Assembly: GCA_021234155.1 (NCBI GenBank)
Contig: JAJEKV010000124.1
Coordinates: 2,129,094-2,193,093 of the forward strand
DNA: 64,000 nucleotides
Origin: Isoetes taiwanensis
Taxonomy: Eukaryota; Streptophyta; Lycopodiopsida; Isoetales; Isoetaceae
Direction: 5' to 3'
The notes beneath the pieces were generated by a model. It saw only the letters and a program-made list of their open reading frames with translations. It made no database searches and was not told the DNA's origin. The translations under genes and the position numbers were made by a program. Each line of letters begins with the position of its first letter. Position 1 is the first letter of the stretch. Positions 22,513 through 32,041 of the stretch are shown here, in pieces.

Positions 22513-23473
22513 TGCTCTTCCATTGACGCCGGTCGCCACGCCACATCCCTTCAGCAAATGGGGAATGGATTTTGTGGGGCCCATGGACCCACCGGCGCGG
22601 CACACCCGTGCCCGCTATATTCTGGTCATCACGGATTATGCTACCAAATGGGTGGAAGCTTGTGCACTTCCGGACAACACTGCTGCCAGCACAGCTAAGG
22701 TTCTCTACACGCACATCATTACGCGTTTTGGTTGTCCCACGGAACTTGTTAGTGATCGGGGCGTGCATTTTGTCAATCATACCATCAAGGAGCTGACGGA
22801 TTATCTTCACATCCAACATCGGAAGAGTACACCTTATTATCCTCAAGGAAATGGCTTGGCTGAAAGTACCAACAAAACTCTCATCACTGTTCTAAAGAAA
22901 ATTTGTGACGCTTCTCGCACAGATTGGCAAGAAAAGTTGCCTACTGTTCTTTGGGCCTACAACACTAGTTTCAAAATAGCTACTGGCCACACTCCTTTCA
23001 AACTGGTTTATGGTCAAGAAGCTCTCATGCCTTTTGAGTATATTCTTCCAACTCTCCGTTTTCAACTTGCTACAGCACATAATCCACCTGCTGCACTCAA
23101 GGAAAGGGTTTATCAATTGGAACAGTTGGATGAACTTAGGCGCGATGCTTACATTCGTGTTCTTCATGGACAACAGTTGCAGAAATCCTTGCATGACAAA
23201 AGACTTAAGACAAAAACATTCAAAGAAGGAGATTTGGTACTTCTTTATGATTCACGTTACAAAAATTTTCCGGGCAAGTTAAAGTTTAGATGGCTTGGTC
23301 CGTATCAAATCATTCAAGTAGTGCAACCCAGTGTTTTCAAGCTGGCAGAACTAGATGGCACTCCACTACCTACACTGGTTAATGGCTTTCGCCTCAAACA
23401 ATTTCATGCACCCAATACAGACAGTCATACACCAGATACAGCACAAGAACTTGAATCCCCAGATAGTGACTAA
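22513..23473 (+). CDS. Integrase core and C-terminal domain
   Basis: The DD35E core is intact. The first Asp is in KWGMDFVGP (codon at 22568), the second in LVSDRGVHF (22754), and the Glu in NGLAESTNK (22862), 35 residues after the second Asp. VLWAYNTS and TPFKLVYGQEALMP follow, then the SH3-like C-terminal part (GDLVLLYDSRYKNFPGKLKF, then WLGPYQI). It ends at TAA 23471-23473 without a chromodomain. Integrase inserts the element's cDNA into chromosomal DNA. The frame opens at 21971, but residues before about 22510 are out-of-frame noise. It must have been part of a gag-pol polyprotein. Confidence 0.88.
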
Positions 23474-23506
23474 AGACGCATATTTATATTATAGAGGCAA
23501 ATTTTT

Positions 23507-23522
23507 ACAAAATGAGGGGGAG
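23507..23522 (+). other. Polypurine-tract-like sequence after pol
   Basis: AAAATGAGGGGGAG lies 35 bp after the integrase stop and has the form of a gypsy polypurine tract. No LTR follows; accessory genes do. It could be an internal or relic plus-strand priming site. Confidence 0.45.
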
Positions 23523-23595
23523 CCCATCTAATTCCGCTATGAGCAGAGCTCTATGGGCAGTGCCCTATTTACAAAATCCTAACGAGAAAAACCCT

Positions 23596-23880
23596 CTACT
23601 CCGGGTTTGGAGCAGAGGTGATGCGCAGAATGTGGTAGTAATTCTGCTCCGGATCCCAGCGAAGGTGAATCACCACCTCCATTCCGTTGGTGTGGGGATC
23701 GGGATGCTCAGCCATCCCTGCACACCACCCATCCATGGGTATGCCACGGTTGTGGCACCTCCACAGGTCCAAGCAGTCCATCTTGCATGTTATCCACTCC
23801 AGGCAGTTCGACGGCATGGTGCACTTGTCGTGAAGTCCAGCAGCAGACATACTGAGCGCCATCGGGTGTCTCAGCTTCAT
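23596..23880 (-). CDS. Antisense Cys/His-rich ORF inside the gypsy element
   Basis: This 94-codon frame on the minus strand lies between integrase and the sense accessory ORF. It opens MKLRHPMALSMSAAGL, then has a dense Cys block (HDKCTMPSNCLEW, CKMDCLDLWRC, GWCAGM), and ends in a charged segment (VVIHLRWDPEQ, ITSAPNPE). Cys spacing suggests a small metal-binding or disulfide fold. I recognise no family. A TATA box lies just upstream on the same strand at 23893-23899, too close to ATG 23880 but well placed for the second ATG at 23862 or the third at 23850. Antisense ORFs downstream of pol are known in some plant Tat-lineage gypsy elements, from memory, which makes a real gene plausible. Confidence 0.55.
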   Translation of the reverse strand: MKLRHPMALSMSAAGLHDKCTMPSNCLEWITCKMDCLDLWRCHNRGIPMDGWCAGMAEHPDPHTNGMEVVIHLRWDPEQNYYHILRITSAPNPE

Positions 23881-23888
23881 CCATTCCT

Positions 23889-23905
23889 TCTCTTATATAG
23901 CCAAC
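23889..23905 (-). promoter_or_regulatory. TATA box for the antisense ORF
   Basis: Read on the minus strand the sequence is GGCTATATAAGAGAAGG, a near-consensus plant TATA box, about 30 bp before the second in-frame ATG of the antisense ORF. Confidence 0.5.
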
Positions 23906-24276
23906 CGAGGACCTCCCTGTCGACGTGGAACAATCAGCAAATTTGCTAACGTGGTTGCAATGCAAGGCTGTTTCTAAATGGGGAATCTTTTCTCCCGCCG
24001 CATATCTAGCCATGGTACCTTCTGACACCTTCGTTTTAATGATATCCCACTTTGAGTTGCCAGCATTAAATGACATTCCTTCTTTTCACGCCCGTCGACC
24101 ATTAATATGTGTCCTTTCGCCAGCTGTCACATCTGATCATTCCTTACGTCTCATCGCCACCGTTCATTGCTTCTCCCTTTACCGTTTGGGGACTTAGCCA
24201 AAATTTTGCATCTCAAACGCCTCCTTCGCATCTGTCGCCATCTGGCATCATCAACGGTTGCCGGTTCATCCTCATC

Positions 24277-26337
24277 ATGCCCCTTCGCCAACACTTGTGC
24301 GCCCTAAAACCTTTTCGCCTCTCTGTGCTTTTGTCTTCCGCACTCCGTCTTCTCCAGCGAATTCTTCCTGTTTCTTTCCGACGCCCTTTGTCTCCTGCAC
24401 CCAAATTTTCTACACTTCAAGCTTCTGCTCCACGGGATCCGGCTGCTTTCGAGTCTGTGAGTTTCTCGACTCCCACCTTTCGCGAGGCCCTTGTTGGTCC
24501 GAATCGAGAAGTGGCGGAACGCCAGGCGCTTTACGAATTTTCACAGTTGGAACTCCCTGCCCCAAATCCGGCACAATTGAAGCAGTTTGTTGCTCATATC
24601 GTCAACAGCCCAGAAGGATATGCTACTGTGGTCGATGGGACCACCATTTTGCTTACACAGCCCCTGATTTCTGAGGTATTCCATATTCCTTTGCAAACAC
24701 CTTCTTTATCTTGGGCTACCTTACAGGACATAGATGTCACTCAGTTCGGCGCTCCTGCTTATCAAGCAAACATGCATCGCCTCACCAACATTGCAAAGAG
24801 CCACGACACTTTTGTTAAGTTTCTGTGGCGCAAGTTGCTTGGGTATTCTATCAAGAACACCCATATCAATAAGCCGTTCTATAATGTTGTGATCACAGCC
24901 ATCTGCTCCAATCACTATATTGATTGGCCACAGATGTTATTCTATCGCCTCCTTCAGGAAGTGGATCGCATTAGGGCTGCCCCCTCTTCTGTCTTTGAAG
25001 CCTCTGTGGGTGGCCATCTTCAAGCCCTCATCTGCAAATACCTTCCTACTTCTGGGTCCCCGACCACATCTCGAACCACCACTCGTCAATCTGTTCATTC
25101 CCTCCCTCAAAATCAGCAGGCCAGCACTTCACGTCCTTCTTCATCTGGTCATGTTCAACACAACACCACGCATGTCACCGTCTCCTCTTCCTCCACTGAA
25201 TCCATGCCCTCCACTTCCCGTCATGTCTCTCAAACATCTCAGACAAGGCAGCAACAAGGCCCTGCACCTCCACATCCTCGCCAGCTTCTGTATCAATACC
25301 AGCAGGATGTTCAAGCCGCAGCCCTCAAGTTACAAGAATCACAGGACGCTCTCATGAATGGTGTTCAAGCGTCCCTGGAGGCCTCGGATGCCGTTCACAG
25401 AGACCTTCAAGCTGCCAATGCACAAGTTCAAACTCTGGAGGACAAACTTCAAGAAAAGCACGGGGCTATGTTAGCGGCCCGTGAGGCTCTCAAGACTGCC
25501 CAAGATCAAAACAGCCTGCTTGCTGATCAACAGGCTCAGTTGCAATCCACAATTCAGGAATTGCTGGATCACGTCAAAACCAAGGATACCCTCTTGGGCG
25601 ACAAGGCCAAAGACCTTAGCAAGCTCAATACCTTGTATACTGAGCTTTCTCAGAGTTACCGCCAACAAGTTCGAGACCTCACGGAGCGTGATACTCGAAT
25701 CACCTCTTTAGAAGCTCAGCTGTCCACGCTGACCTCTCAGCTCATGCCTCTCCAAGATCAGCTTACGGAGGCTCAGAAACAGAAAATTGTTAATGACGCC
25801 GAGATTGCCACGCTGCGCCTCAACACTCCTGGGCAATCCTCTTCACATGGAACGCTCACTCATAAACGGGTTCGGGATCAGTCACGCCTTCTATTAGAAA
25901 AGGAAAACCGGATCCGTGACCTCGAACACCAGCTACAGCAAGCTGTTCAGTCTGCTGATGAGGCCCAAACCAAGCAAGAAGGCTACATTAACATCGCCAT
26001 CAACATGCCAGTCGACTTTGTTATTCCTTCCAGTTATCTTGATTATGTGGTTGCCCGACGACACCTCTTTCTTCTGAAGTGGTATGCGGCAGATGGTCCA
26101 GTTGATGTCCACCTGTGCACTGAGGATTTTCTTCGGATCTGGCCGGACCTCTCCGTTGAAGACAAAGGTTTACTCTACGCCCTTTTAGTCTTTGACCTCA
26201 TTCACTGTGAAGATCCGGATTTGATCACCTTCAGAGTTGTTCAGCCAATGGCGTACATTTTCCATGACTTCTATCTGGCTGATACTCAGGACAAATTTCG
26301 TGATGGGCTACATCCCTGGGGGGTTCACCTACGATAA
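24277..26337 (+). CDS. Gypsy accessory ORF: globular-coiled-coil protein
   Basis: A long intact frame (24109-26337, 742 codons) follows pol. I prefer the ATG at 24277 (MPLRQHLCALKPF) because the preceding 56 codons look like translated leader. Domains by eye: a globular part (about 24480-25040, with EVFHIPLQTPSLSWATL and INKPFYNVVITAICSNHYID), which resembles N-terminal domains of plant retrotransposon proteins; a Ser/Thr/Gln-rich linker (25040-25270); a long heptad-rich coiled coil (about 25290-25980, many QAQLQ, LEAQL and LTSQL words); and a globular tail (26000-26337, VARRHLFLLKWYAADGPVDV). No signal peptide or membrane segment suggests an envelope protein. It may be a structural or RNA/DNA-binding accessory. 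No specific function can be assigned. Confidence 0.7.
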   Translation: MPLRQHLCALKPFRLSVLLSSALRLLQRILPVSFRRPLSPAPKFSTLQASAPRDPAAFESVSFSTPTFREALVGPNREVAERQALYEFSQLELPAPNPAQLKQFVAHIVNSPEGYATVVDGTTILLTQPLISEVFHIPLQTPSLSWATLQDIDVTQFGAPAYQANMHRLTNIAKSHDTFVKFLWRKLLGYSIKNTHINKPFYNVVITAICSNHYIDWPQMLFYRLLQEVDRIRAAPSSVFEASVGGHLQALICKYLPTSGSPTTSRTTTRQSVHSLPQNQQASTSRPSSSGHVQHNTTHVTVSSSSTESMPSTSRHVSQTSQTRQQQGPAPPHPRQLLYQYQQDVQAAALKLQESQDALMNGVQASLEASDAVHRDLQAANAQVQTLEDKLQEKHGAMLAAREALKTAQDQNSLLADQQAQLQSTIQELLDHVKTKDTLLGDKAKDLSKLNTLYTELSQSYRQQVRDLTERDTRITSLEAQLSTLTSQLMPLQDQLTEAQKQKIVNDAEIATLRLNTPGQSSSHGTLTHKRVRDQSRLLLEKENRIRDLEHQLQQAVQSADEAQTKQEGYINIAINMPVDFVIPSSYLDYVVARRHLFLLKWYAADGPVDVHLCTEDFLRIWPDLSVEDKGLLYALLVFDLIHCEDPDLITFRVVQPMAYIFHDFYLADTQDKFRDGLHPWGVHLR

Positions 26338-26549
26338 AGGTGATACGCCACGTGCGTTAATGGGGTCAGCAAAAAACCCTCCGTATACGCCTTGTCCAAC
26401 CTTCTAAATGCCCCTTCCCGTATACATATTATACTGGATTCCCCCCCAGAAAACCCCCTAGCCAAGCCCCTATCCGTATTTATACATACGGTTTAGGGTA
26501 AAAAAAAACCCACTTCTTTCACTCACATGGTATATACGCCTTAAACTAT
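26338..26549. other. About 210-bp spacer or insertion between accessory ORFs
   Basis: This block repeats CGTATA-containing words (CCGTATACGCC, CCCGTATACATA, CCGTATTTATACATACGG) and C runs and has no open frame of note. The flanks repeat similar words (GGGCTACATCCCTGGGG before, CATCCCCGGGGCTACATC after). It may be an insertion that split one longer ORF. Confidence 0.5.
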
Positions 26550-27820
26550 GTGACATCCCCGGGGCTACATCAGAACTTTCAGGGTGACTCACAGGTTCAA
26601 TGGTTGCTCTTGGACAACAACCCCTATCTGTCAGATCATGATCGGACATACGCTCTTCATCAGGAGTACATGCCTGAGCTTGCTCATCATTTACCTCTAT
26701 GGCAAGCCGAAACGCTGGAACAAGTACGGAAGAACCTTGGGCATCCTGAGGATCTTTCATTTGCCCAAGTTTATATGCAGCACTTGGCAGGATACAATCA
26801 ACTGCGTGCTCTTCTGGATAGCAAGACAGTCCCCACGGGTTGGGATAGCCCTCCCAGTATACTCTCGGCTCTCTTACGGAGTGGGATCGGCCGGTGCAAA
26901 GCTCTTGATCCCGCCCTTGTGCGAATGGTCGGGGGCGGGCTCGGCCGGCCACGCCAACGGGCATGGCTCCCTCTCCATATGCTTCACTGGGTGTCCCTCC
27001 ACGCCCACGGTTTCTCACTTCCGACTGGCGTCTTCCCTTTTGGACGAAGGTCATGGATGGCCACGCTGGGTGGACTCCTCCTCAGATCTCGACGGATCTT
27101 CGGTGGGATCCCCGTTTTGTCAGACGCTCTGAGTGGGAAGATGGTGCCACCTTGGATCACACTACCAATTGGATCTATATTGCTAATGAGCGTGGTTGGC
27201 AAAAGCCTGATGATGCTCTTCATGGTCTTGATACCTTCTTGCACAATGCAGCCACCTCCCCAGATCCTTCAGTTCACCGTCAAGCTGGCTTCTGTGCTGC
27301 TCTCAAATGCATCCTGGTCAGCTCCGTCAATCGGCAGCGTCCCATCTTTTATTGCAACCCGAATGCCGTCTCAGGTGCCTTTGGTCTTGGACCTGTCTTC
27401 TCATGGAGTGCGATTCGTTCCTTGAAGCCCATGCTTTGCCACGAAGACATGGTGCGCTCTCAATTTCTCATTGATGCAGACCCTGCCCTTGGGCTCAACA
27501 CTCCTGACGCTCTTCAAACACGCCAGGACCTCATTGGCACTTACCATAATGGAGCCCGTCCTCATTCCCGTGAGGATCATTTTCAAACTGCTGGATTCCC
27601 GCCATCGGAATCAATTCCTCCATTTCTTCAACCTGAGTGTCGTTTGGTGGGGGGGAGTGTTAGTCCTGTGCCCCCTGGAACAGGACTATTCATGCATACG
27701 ACGGACCAAGTCAAGTCCAAGGATCCACAGCCAGGCACGGGTCAGTCGTCAAAGAAGACCAAGCAGACTATGCAGACAAAGACCACGCTTGGCGTCAAGA
27801 GGCGGCGCTCAGACAAGTGA
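26550..27820 (+). pseudogene. Second gypsy accessory coding region, frame-broken
   Basis: Two frames continue one protein-like sequence. 26550-26900 reads QWLLLDNNPYLSDHDRTYAL and LAHHLPLWQAETLEQVRKNL. After a frame change around 26900-26960, 26963-27820 reads PPQISTDLRWDPRFVRRSEW, TTNWIYIANERGW, FCAALKCILVSSVNRQRPI and AFGLGPVFSWSAIRSLKP. The end overlaps the 3' LTR by about 160 bp. It lies directly after the coiled-coil ORF in the same direction and could have been its C-terminal half. No domain recognised. Confidence 0.55.
27642..27657 (+). other. 3' polypurine tract
   Basis: GTTTGGTGGGGGGGAG lies immediately before the TGTTAG that starts the LTR. This is the plus-strand priming site expected just inside a 3' LTR. 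Confidence 0.8.
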
Positions 27821-27950
27821 CGGCCCGTCACCGCCCGCGTCAGTGTCAGCGTGATTTCAGGCACTTCAAGAGGCACCGCCAGCATTCCTGCAAATCAGGC
27901 CTCCTTCCAGGAGTCGGCACCGAGATCAGTCAGAGTGTCTATATTGGGAC
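27658..27950 (+). mobile_element. 3' LTR of the gypsy element, truncated
   Basis: It begins TGTTAGTCCTGTGCCCC directly after the polypurine tract. It aligns along its length, with substitutions and small gaps, with the LTR that starts at 28632, down to TGTCTATATTGGG. After 27950 the similarity stops, so the R/U5 end is missing. Many differences from the second copy are G/C here to A/T changes, as expected of methylated-C decay. Confidence 0.8.
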
Positions 27951-28631
27951 AACAAATTAGTTTAGAAGGGAGTTGTTTTATCAAGCAAGTTATAAAAAAA
28001 CTATACAATGTCGGGTTTACTGAGCCAAACAACATCACTGTTGCCAATTCTAAACCAATAAATGAATATTAAACATGGAATGAGGTATGCAAATCTGATA
28101 ACTTTGTTCATCGATAATAAACTTCAATAGAGTTCAAAAGAAGTTTAAGGCATGGTTTATGATGCCATAGCTGTTAAAAGAAGATAATGATCTACTGTTA
28201 TTGCTCATGCATGCCAAGTGTTTGCAGAATTAGACAAAAACAATAGTTCTTTTGGACCATCTATTGTTGGAAAAAAAAACCCACATGAAATCATGCACAG
28301 ATGCAGCCAGCAGATCAGGCTGGGAAAATTCAGAGCCAATTACTGGTTTGCAATACAATGCTTTTGCAACTATGTAACTCATTTGGACAAACTACTGATT
28401 TGAAATTATAATTCTAAAATGGAGCATCAACATTGAATATGCCTTACCCCATAGAGGTAATTAATAGCCAAAACACACAAAAGTGCAAATCTGTGAGAAA
28501 AGGAATTGGGCTTGATGCTTAGAGTGCATTTCCATTCCAAGCCAACATGCTTTGTCATGCTCCGAGGCACATACCTGATTTTAGAAGCTTTTAGGCTTGG
28601 TACTAACATTTGCAAATGCAAATGGTGTTGG
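27951..28631. other. Unrelated spacer between two LTR copies
   Basis: Non-coding, AT-rich sequence of about 680 bp with no similarity that I can see to the LTRs. Open frames are short. Confidence 0.6.
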
Positions 28632-29330
28632 TGTTAGTCCTGTGCCCCACAGAACGGGACTATTCATGCATCTGACGGACCAAGTCAAGTCCAAGGATCC
28701 ACGACCCGTGCACCTGCGGGGTCGGTCGTCAAAGAAGACCAAGCGGACCATGCGGACAAAGACCACGCTTTGGCGTCCAAGAGGCGCTCGGACAAGTGAA
28801 GTGACCCGCCGCGCCAGCGTCGGCGTCGGCGTGATTTCGGGCACTTCAAGAGGCACCGCCAAAGATTCCTGCAAATCGGGCCTCCTTCCGAGCTCGGCAA
28901 CGCGAGATCGGTCCAGTGTCTATATTGGGCCAAAGGCCATTGTACTATATATATGAGTAGAGCTAGCACATGAGTTTTTAGATGAGTTTTGAGTCTTGTC
29001 TCACGTCAGTTTTCTCTCGATTGCGAGACCTCATGTATCTTCATTGACATCAAGGAAGTTGTCCTCATTATTGATCTCATTATTCTCTTTCTGTTCTGTT
29101 CTCTTTTTCTTGTTCTTTTCTTGCAAATCCCGCATGACATAGCTCCCGGATTCTCCTGTTAGATCCAAGGGTCCTCACAGAGGGCTGTCTTGCAAGAGTT
29201 CCCGAACCCAGACCCCAAACAGTTGGTGAGAAATCAAAGCGACACCTCGTTTGTCTTCTTGTAAGGATCGGTCCTGGAATAGCATAGGGGCAGAAGTGCA
29301 AACTGGCAGGCTTCACAAAATGGCACGGCT
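28632..29330 (+). mobile_element. Second LTR copy with leader, same family and orientation
   Basis: TGTTAGTCCTGTGCCCC at 28632 opens a fuller copy of the LTR. After the region shared with 27658-27950 it continues through a TATA box (TATATATAT, about 28945), a CT/TTC-rich R-U5 region, and possibly ends near CCCCAAACA (about 29220). There GTTGGTGAGAAATC could be the start of a primer-binding site, with leader sequence after it. No gag follows. It is a solo LTR or the 5' end of a truncated element. The exact 3' end is uncertain. Confidence 0.65.
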
Positions 29331-30680
29331 ACTATGATAGACAAATATGATCCAAATGTAAAATACAGGAAAAAGCAACCATGGTTCATCTGTGCATTGC
29401 TCTGTATTGAGATTTTGTTTGATGTTCATCTGGCTTCTGGCATTGCAGGCCAAACCAGATTAATAAATTACAGACACTCACTTCATCTTTGGCTAGACCT
29501 GATGATGCCTTTCGTCCTCCTATAGTAGCAGGCCAAACCAGATTAATAAAGCATAAACACTCACTTCATCTTTGGCTACACGAAGATGTCATCTTCATGA
29601 AGCTCCCTATCAGCAACCTCGTCAAGAAGCCCTGCTTCATCTTCAAACAAAGTACAAAGAAAAAAGAAAATAATGCCATCACCTTCAACAGCAGCCTTCA
29701 GCATCAACCGCTTCATTTGTCCAACTTTGTCTTCCCCCCAAAACTGGCACCATGACATAAACGGCATATTGGCCTCGATTCCCACAAGAACAGACAGACT
29801 TCGCAGGAAGCCATAAGAATATAGGCAAATTTCGCCAAGAAGCCTGCTCAAAACTGAGCTCTATTCATGCAGCCATGGCCGTGCTAAAAAGCTATATGGC
29901 CAAAAAAATTTGAAAGCTCTCTAGCATTGGAGCACACACAGAATTTATGAGCGAACAAACCCCAAAAATTGCCATGGCCCCATTCCGAGCATCTGCCATG
30001 GCCAGAATCTAACAACCTCTGCTGTAATAGCCCTAAATCGTGATTCGCAAGAAGGTAGAAAAAAATCATGTGCATCTAGACCATCAACATTTTAGGGCGT
30101 AATTGATGTCGTGACTCTGAGTTTTACAAAAAAAGACTGCAAACTCTGAAGCAAACTCTGAAGAATGCAAACTCTGAAGCGAAGTATGCTACATGCTAGC
30201 CGCCATAGTTGCTTCTCCATAACAGACTCTGAGATTCAGGATTTGAGTTGGGAAAAGAAGAATGCACGACCCTTTTTTTTATTTTTGGGTTCCTAAAAAA
30301 AACCTTACTTTTTTGTTTATTTTTGGGTTCCTAGGTGTCGAAATCTTAACCATTAAATCTCGACTCTAAATCTCAGCCTTTAAATTTAGGGCTGGGTCCA
30401 ACACTTACACTAAAATTTTATAATATAAAAGATGAGAAAAGATGTAGCCAACTAAGTTAGGGAACCACTCTAACAATTAATAGTGCTTTAATGCATACAT
30501 TGCTTAGTGAACCACGTACAAAAATCATACGAATAAAACATAGTAAAAAATCAAATAAAGTAACCATAATAGGAACCATGATGGTGAACTGTATTAAATA
30601 ATTAGTCGTGGTTATTCAACACATTAACCACATAGTAATTTCATTATAAAAAAACTAATTTTTTTTTTTCCCTCTTTGTG
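29331..30680. other. Non-coding, with a 55-bp direct repeat
   Basis: GCAGGCCAAACCAGATTAAT starts two copies (about 29447 and 29528), each ending ACTTCATCTTTGGCTA. Otherwise I see no gene or clear element. Confidence 0.6.
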
Positions 30681-30689
30681 TAAATATTA

Positions 30690-30935
30690 TGATGTCAACA
30701 ATTCTTCCTTGATCTTCCAAATTTTCTTGCATATCTCTTCAAATGTAGGACGATCCCTAGCATTTTGTGCCCAGCAACAACTTATCAAGTCTCTGATACT
30801 GTTTAGAATAGACTCTGGTAAAATAGACCTTCTGCCTTCCTAAATATGTACTTCTCGATATTGTTGCCATGCGATGCCAGACTCTGGTAAAATTGGCCTT
30901 CTGCCTTCCTGAATATGTTCTAGAATCACCTTGTA
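30690..30935 (-). pseudogene. Protein kinase C-lobe fragment with internal duplication
   Basis: The minus strand reads ILEHIQEGRRPILPES, then a second copy EGRRSILPESILNSIRDLIS, then CCWAQNARDRPTFEEICKKI and WKIKEELLTS before TAA. This is kinase subdomain XI (GxRP.LPE ... CW...RP.F.EI), closest by eye to plant Raf/TKL-like kinases. The repeated AGACTCTGGTAAAAT words at 30810 and 30879 show a 69-bp in-frame duplication, and the junction holds a TAG (Gln-to-stop change). It lies 300 bp downstream of the pseudokinase on the same strand but belongs to a different kinase type. Confidence 0.7.
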
Positions 30936-31249
30936 GTTTCACCATTCCTACGTGAAAGCAACATCCTACGTGATGCTAAGAGCTCACTGAAAGAGACATA
31001 CGGTAAATAAATGCTCTAGAGCTGCATGAGAAGATGGAATGAAAGAAGCAATTTAAGAATTTCATATAGGAAAGAGGAGGAAGAGTAAAACTAGATATTG
31101 CTGGACTCTAAATGGAAGGTATCAGAGGGAAAGGTAGAATGTAATAGCAAAAAGATCCAGATAACAGCAAGAAATCTAAGAAACTTCAAACCACAGATGT
31201 GAAAGCAGAAAAAAGAAGCATGCCACAAACCAGAACGTTTAAACTACTG

Positions 31250-32041
31250 TCATGTCATTGAAGGCAGCTTTGGAAGAAGAGCCTGCTTATTCAAAATGAG
31301 ACGGCACGTTTCGGAGGTTGGCCTCAATTTTGGGTTAGATTGTGTACACACACACAGCAATCCTAGAGACAATACCAAAAGCATCTCAAAAGAGTCATAA
31401 GAGTCGGGATCAAGTGAGGGATCGGCAAAAGCCAACAAATTATCATTTGTTTTCCTCTCCTTCCAATTGCTGAAATTCTTTCCACATGCAGTCTCCACTA
31501 ACAGCAACCCAAAATCAGAAATGTCAGCCTTCAAGTCATCATTATCTTCACCAGAAACTACGAACCGTGCATGCCAAAAACATCCCAAATGGGCAGCTAA
31601 TGAATCATCTAAATAGACATGCGAAGTGGAGACCTCCCCATGTAGGATACCTTGCTCATGTAAGAATGCTAATCCTTCTGCGATACCTTTGATTATGTCA
31701 AATCTGGAACTCCATGGCAGATGCTCCTTAGCCTGATAGTTGAACAAGTTTCCCTTAGATTTAAATTCGTAAACGAGGAAGTATTTGTTTTCATGATGAC
31801 ACCAATGGAGCAACTTCACCAGATTGGGGTGGCTCATCTCACTCCGACCCATTATAGAACGCTCTCTTTCGAACACCACCCTTGACTCTTGCAACAACAC
31901 CTGGACGGCGACGCGCAACCCATACAACTCTCCTTCGTAGATTTCGACTACTTCTGATTGCTCTTCCCGGTCAGAATACCAACCTTGGAAAGGATCTTTG
32001 TTAAGCTCTAGATCGGCATAGTTAAAGCTAGAATTCGCCAT
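31250..32041 (-). CDS. Receptor-like cytoplasmic pseudokinase
   Basis: An intact 263-codon frame aligns by eye to a plant RLK/RLCK kinase domain, but every catalytic motif is altered. The VAIK Lys is Gln47 (VAVQ). The HRDxKxxN loop is HGEVSTSHV (134-142). DFG is LGC (152-154). Structural features remain: a glycine-loop-like IYEGELYG (34-41), the alpha-C Glu at about 60 (FERERSIM), HPNLVKLLHWC (71-81), the hinge FLVYEFKSKGNLF (88-100), and DISDFGLLLVE (173-183). The C-lobe ends with LRP (239-241). It could be a pseudokinase scaffold or a decaying gene. The unbroken frame favours recent or continuing function. No transmembrane segment. Neighbours are repeats and a kinase fragment. Confidence 0.75.
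   Translation of the reverse strand: MANSSFNYADLELNKDPFQGWYSDREEQSEVVEIYEGELYGLRVAVQVLLQESRVVFERERSIMGRSEMSHPNLVKLLHWCHHENKYFLVYEFKSKGNLFNYQAKEHLPWSSRFDIIKGIAEGLAFLHEQGILHGEVSTSHVYLDDSLAAHLGCFWHARFVVSGEDNDDLKADISDFGLLLVETACGKNFSNWKERKTNDNLLAFADPSLDPDSYDSFEMLLVLSLGLLCVCTQSNPKLRPTSETCRLILNKQALLPKLPSMT

Larger units (their letters stand above)
18540..27950 (+). mobile_element. Ty3/gypsy retrotransposon, 5'-truncated, with accessory ORFs
   Basis: The order gag zinc knuckles, protease, RT, RNase H, integrase, then accessory ORFs, a polypurine tract and a TGTTAG... LTR marks a Ty3/gypsy element. No chromodomain is seen after integrase. The RT and RNase H wording (FMDGFSGYNQI, FFVDHQALLYLINK, TGRIARW) is like the non-chromovirus Tat/Athila-type clade. 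The 5' LTR and N-terminal gag are missing. About 4.1 kb of extra coding sequence sits between integrase and the 3' LTR, including an antisense ORF. Several stops and indels show it is no longer autonomous, although many frames are still long, so decay is fairly recent. Confidence 0.9.

Noticed and set aside
23512-23949. Sense 145-codon ORF just after pol
   Set aside because: It is the opposite strand of the Cys-rich antisense ORF. The antisense frame has the better composition and a TATA box.
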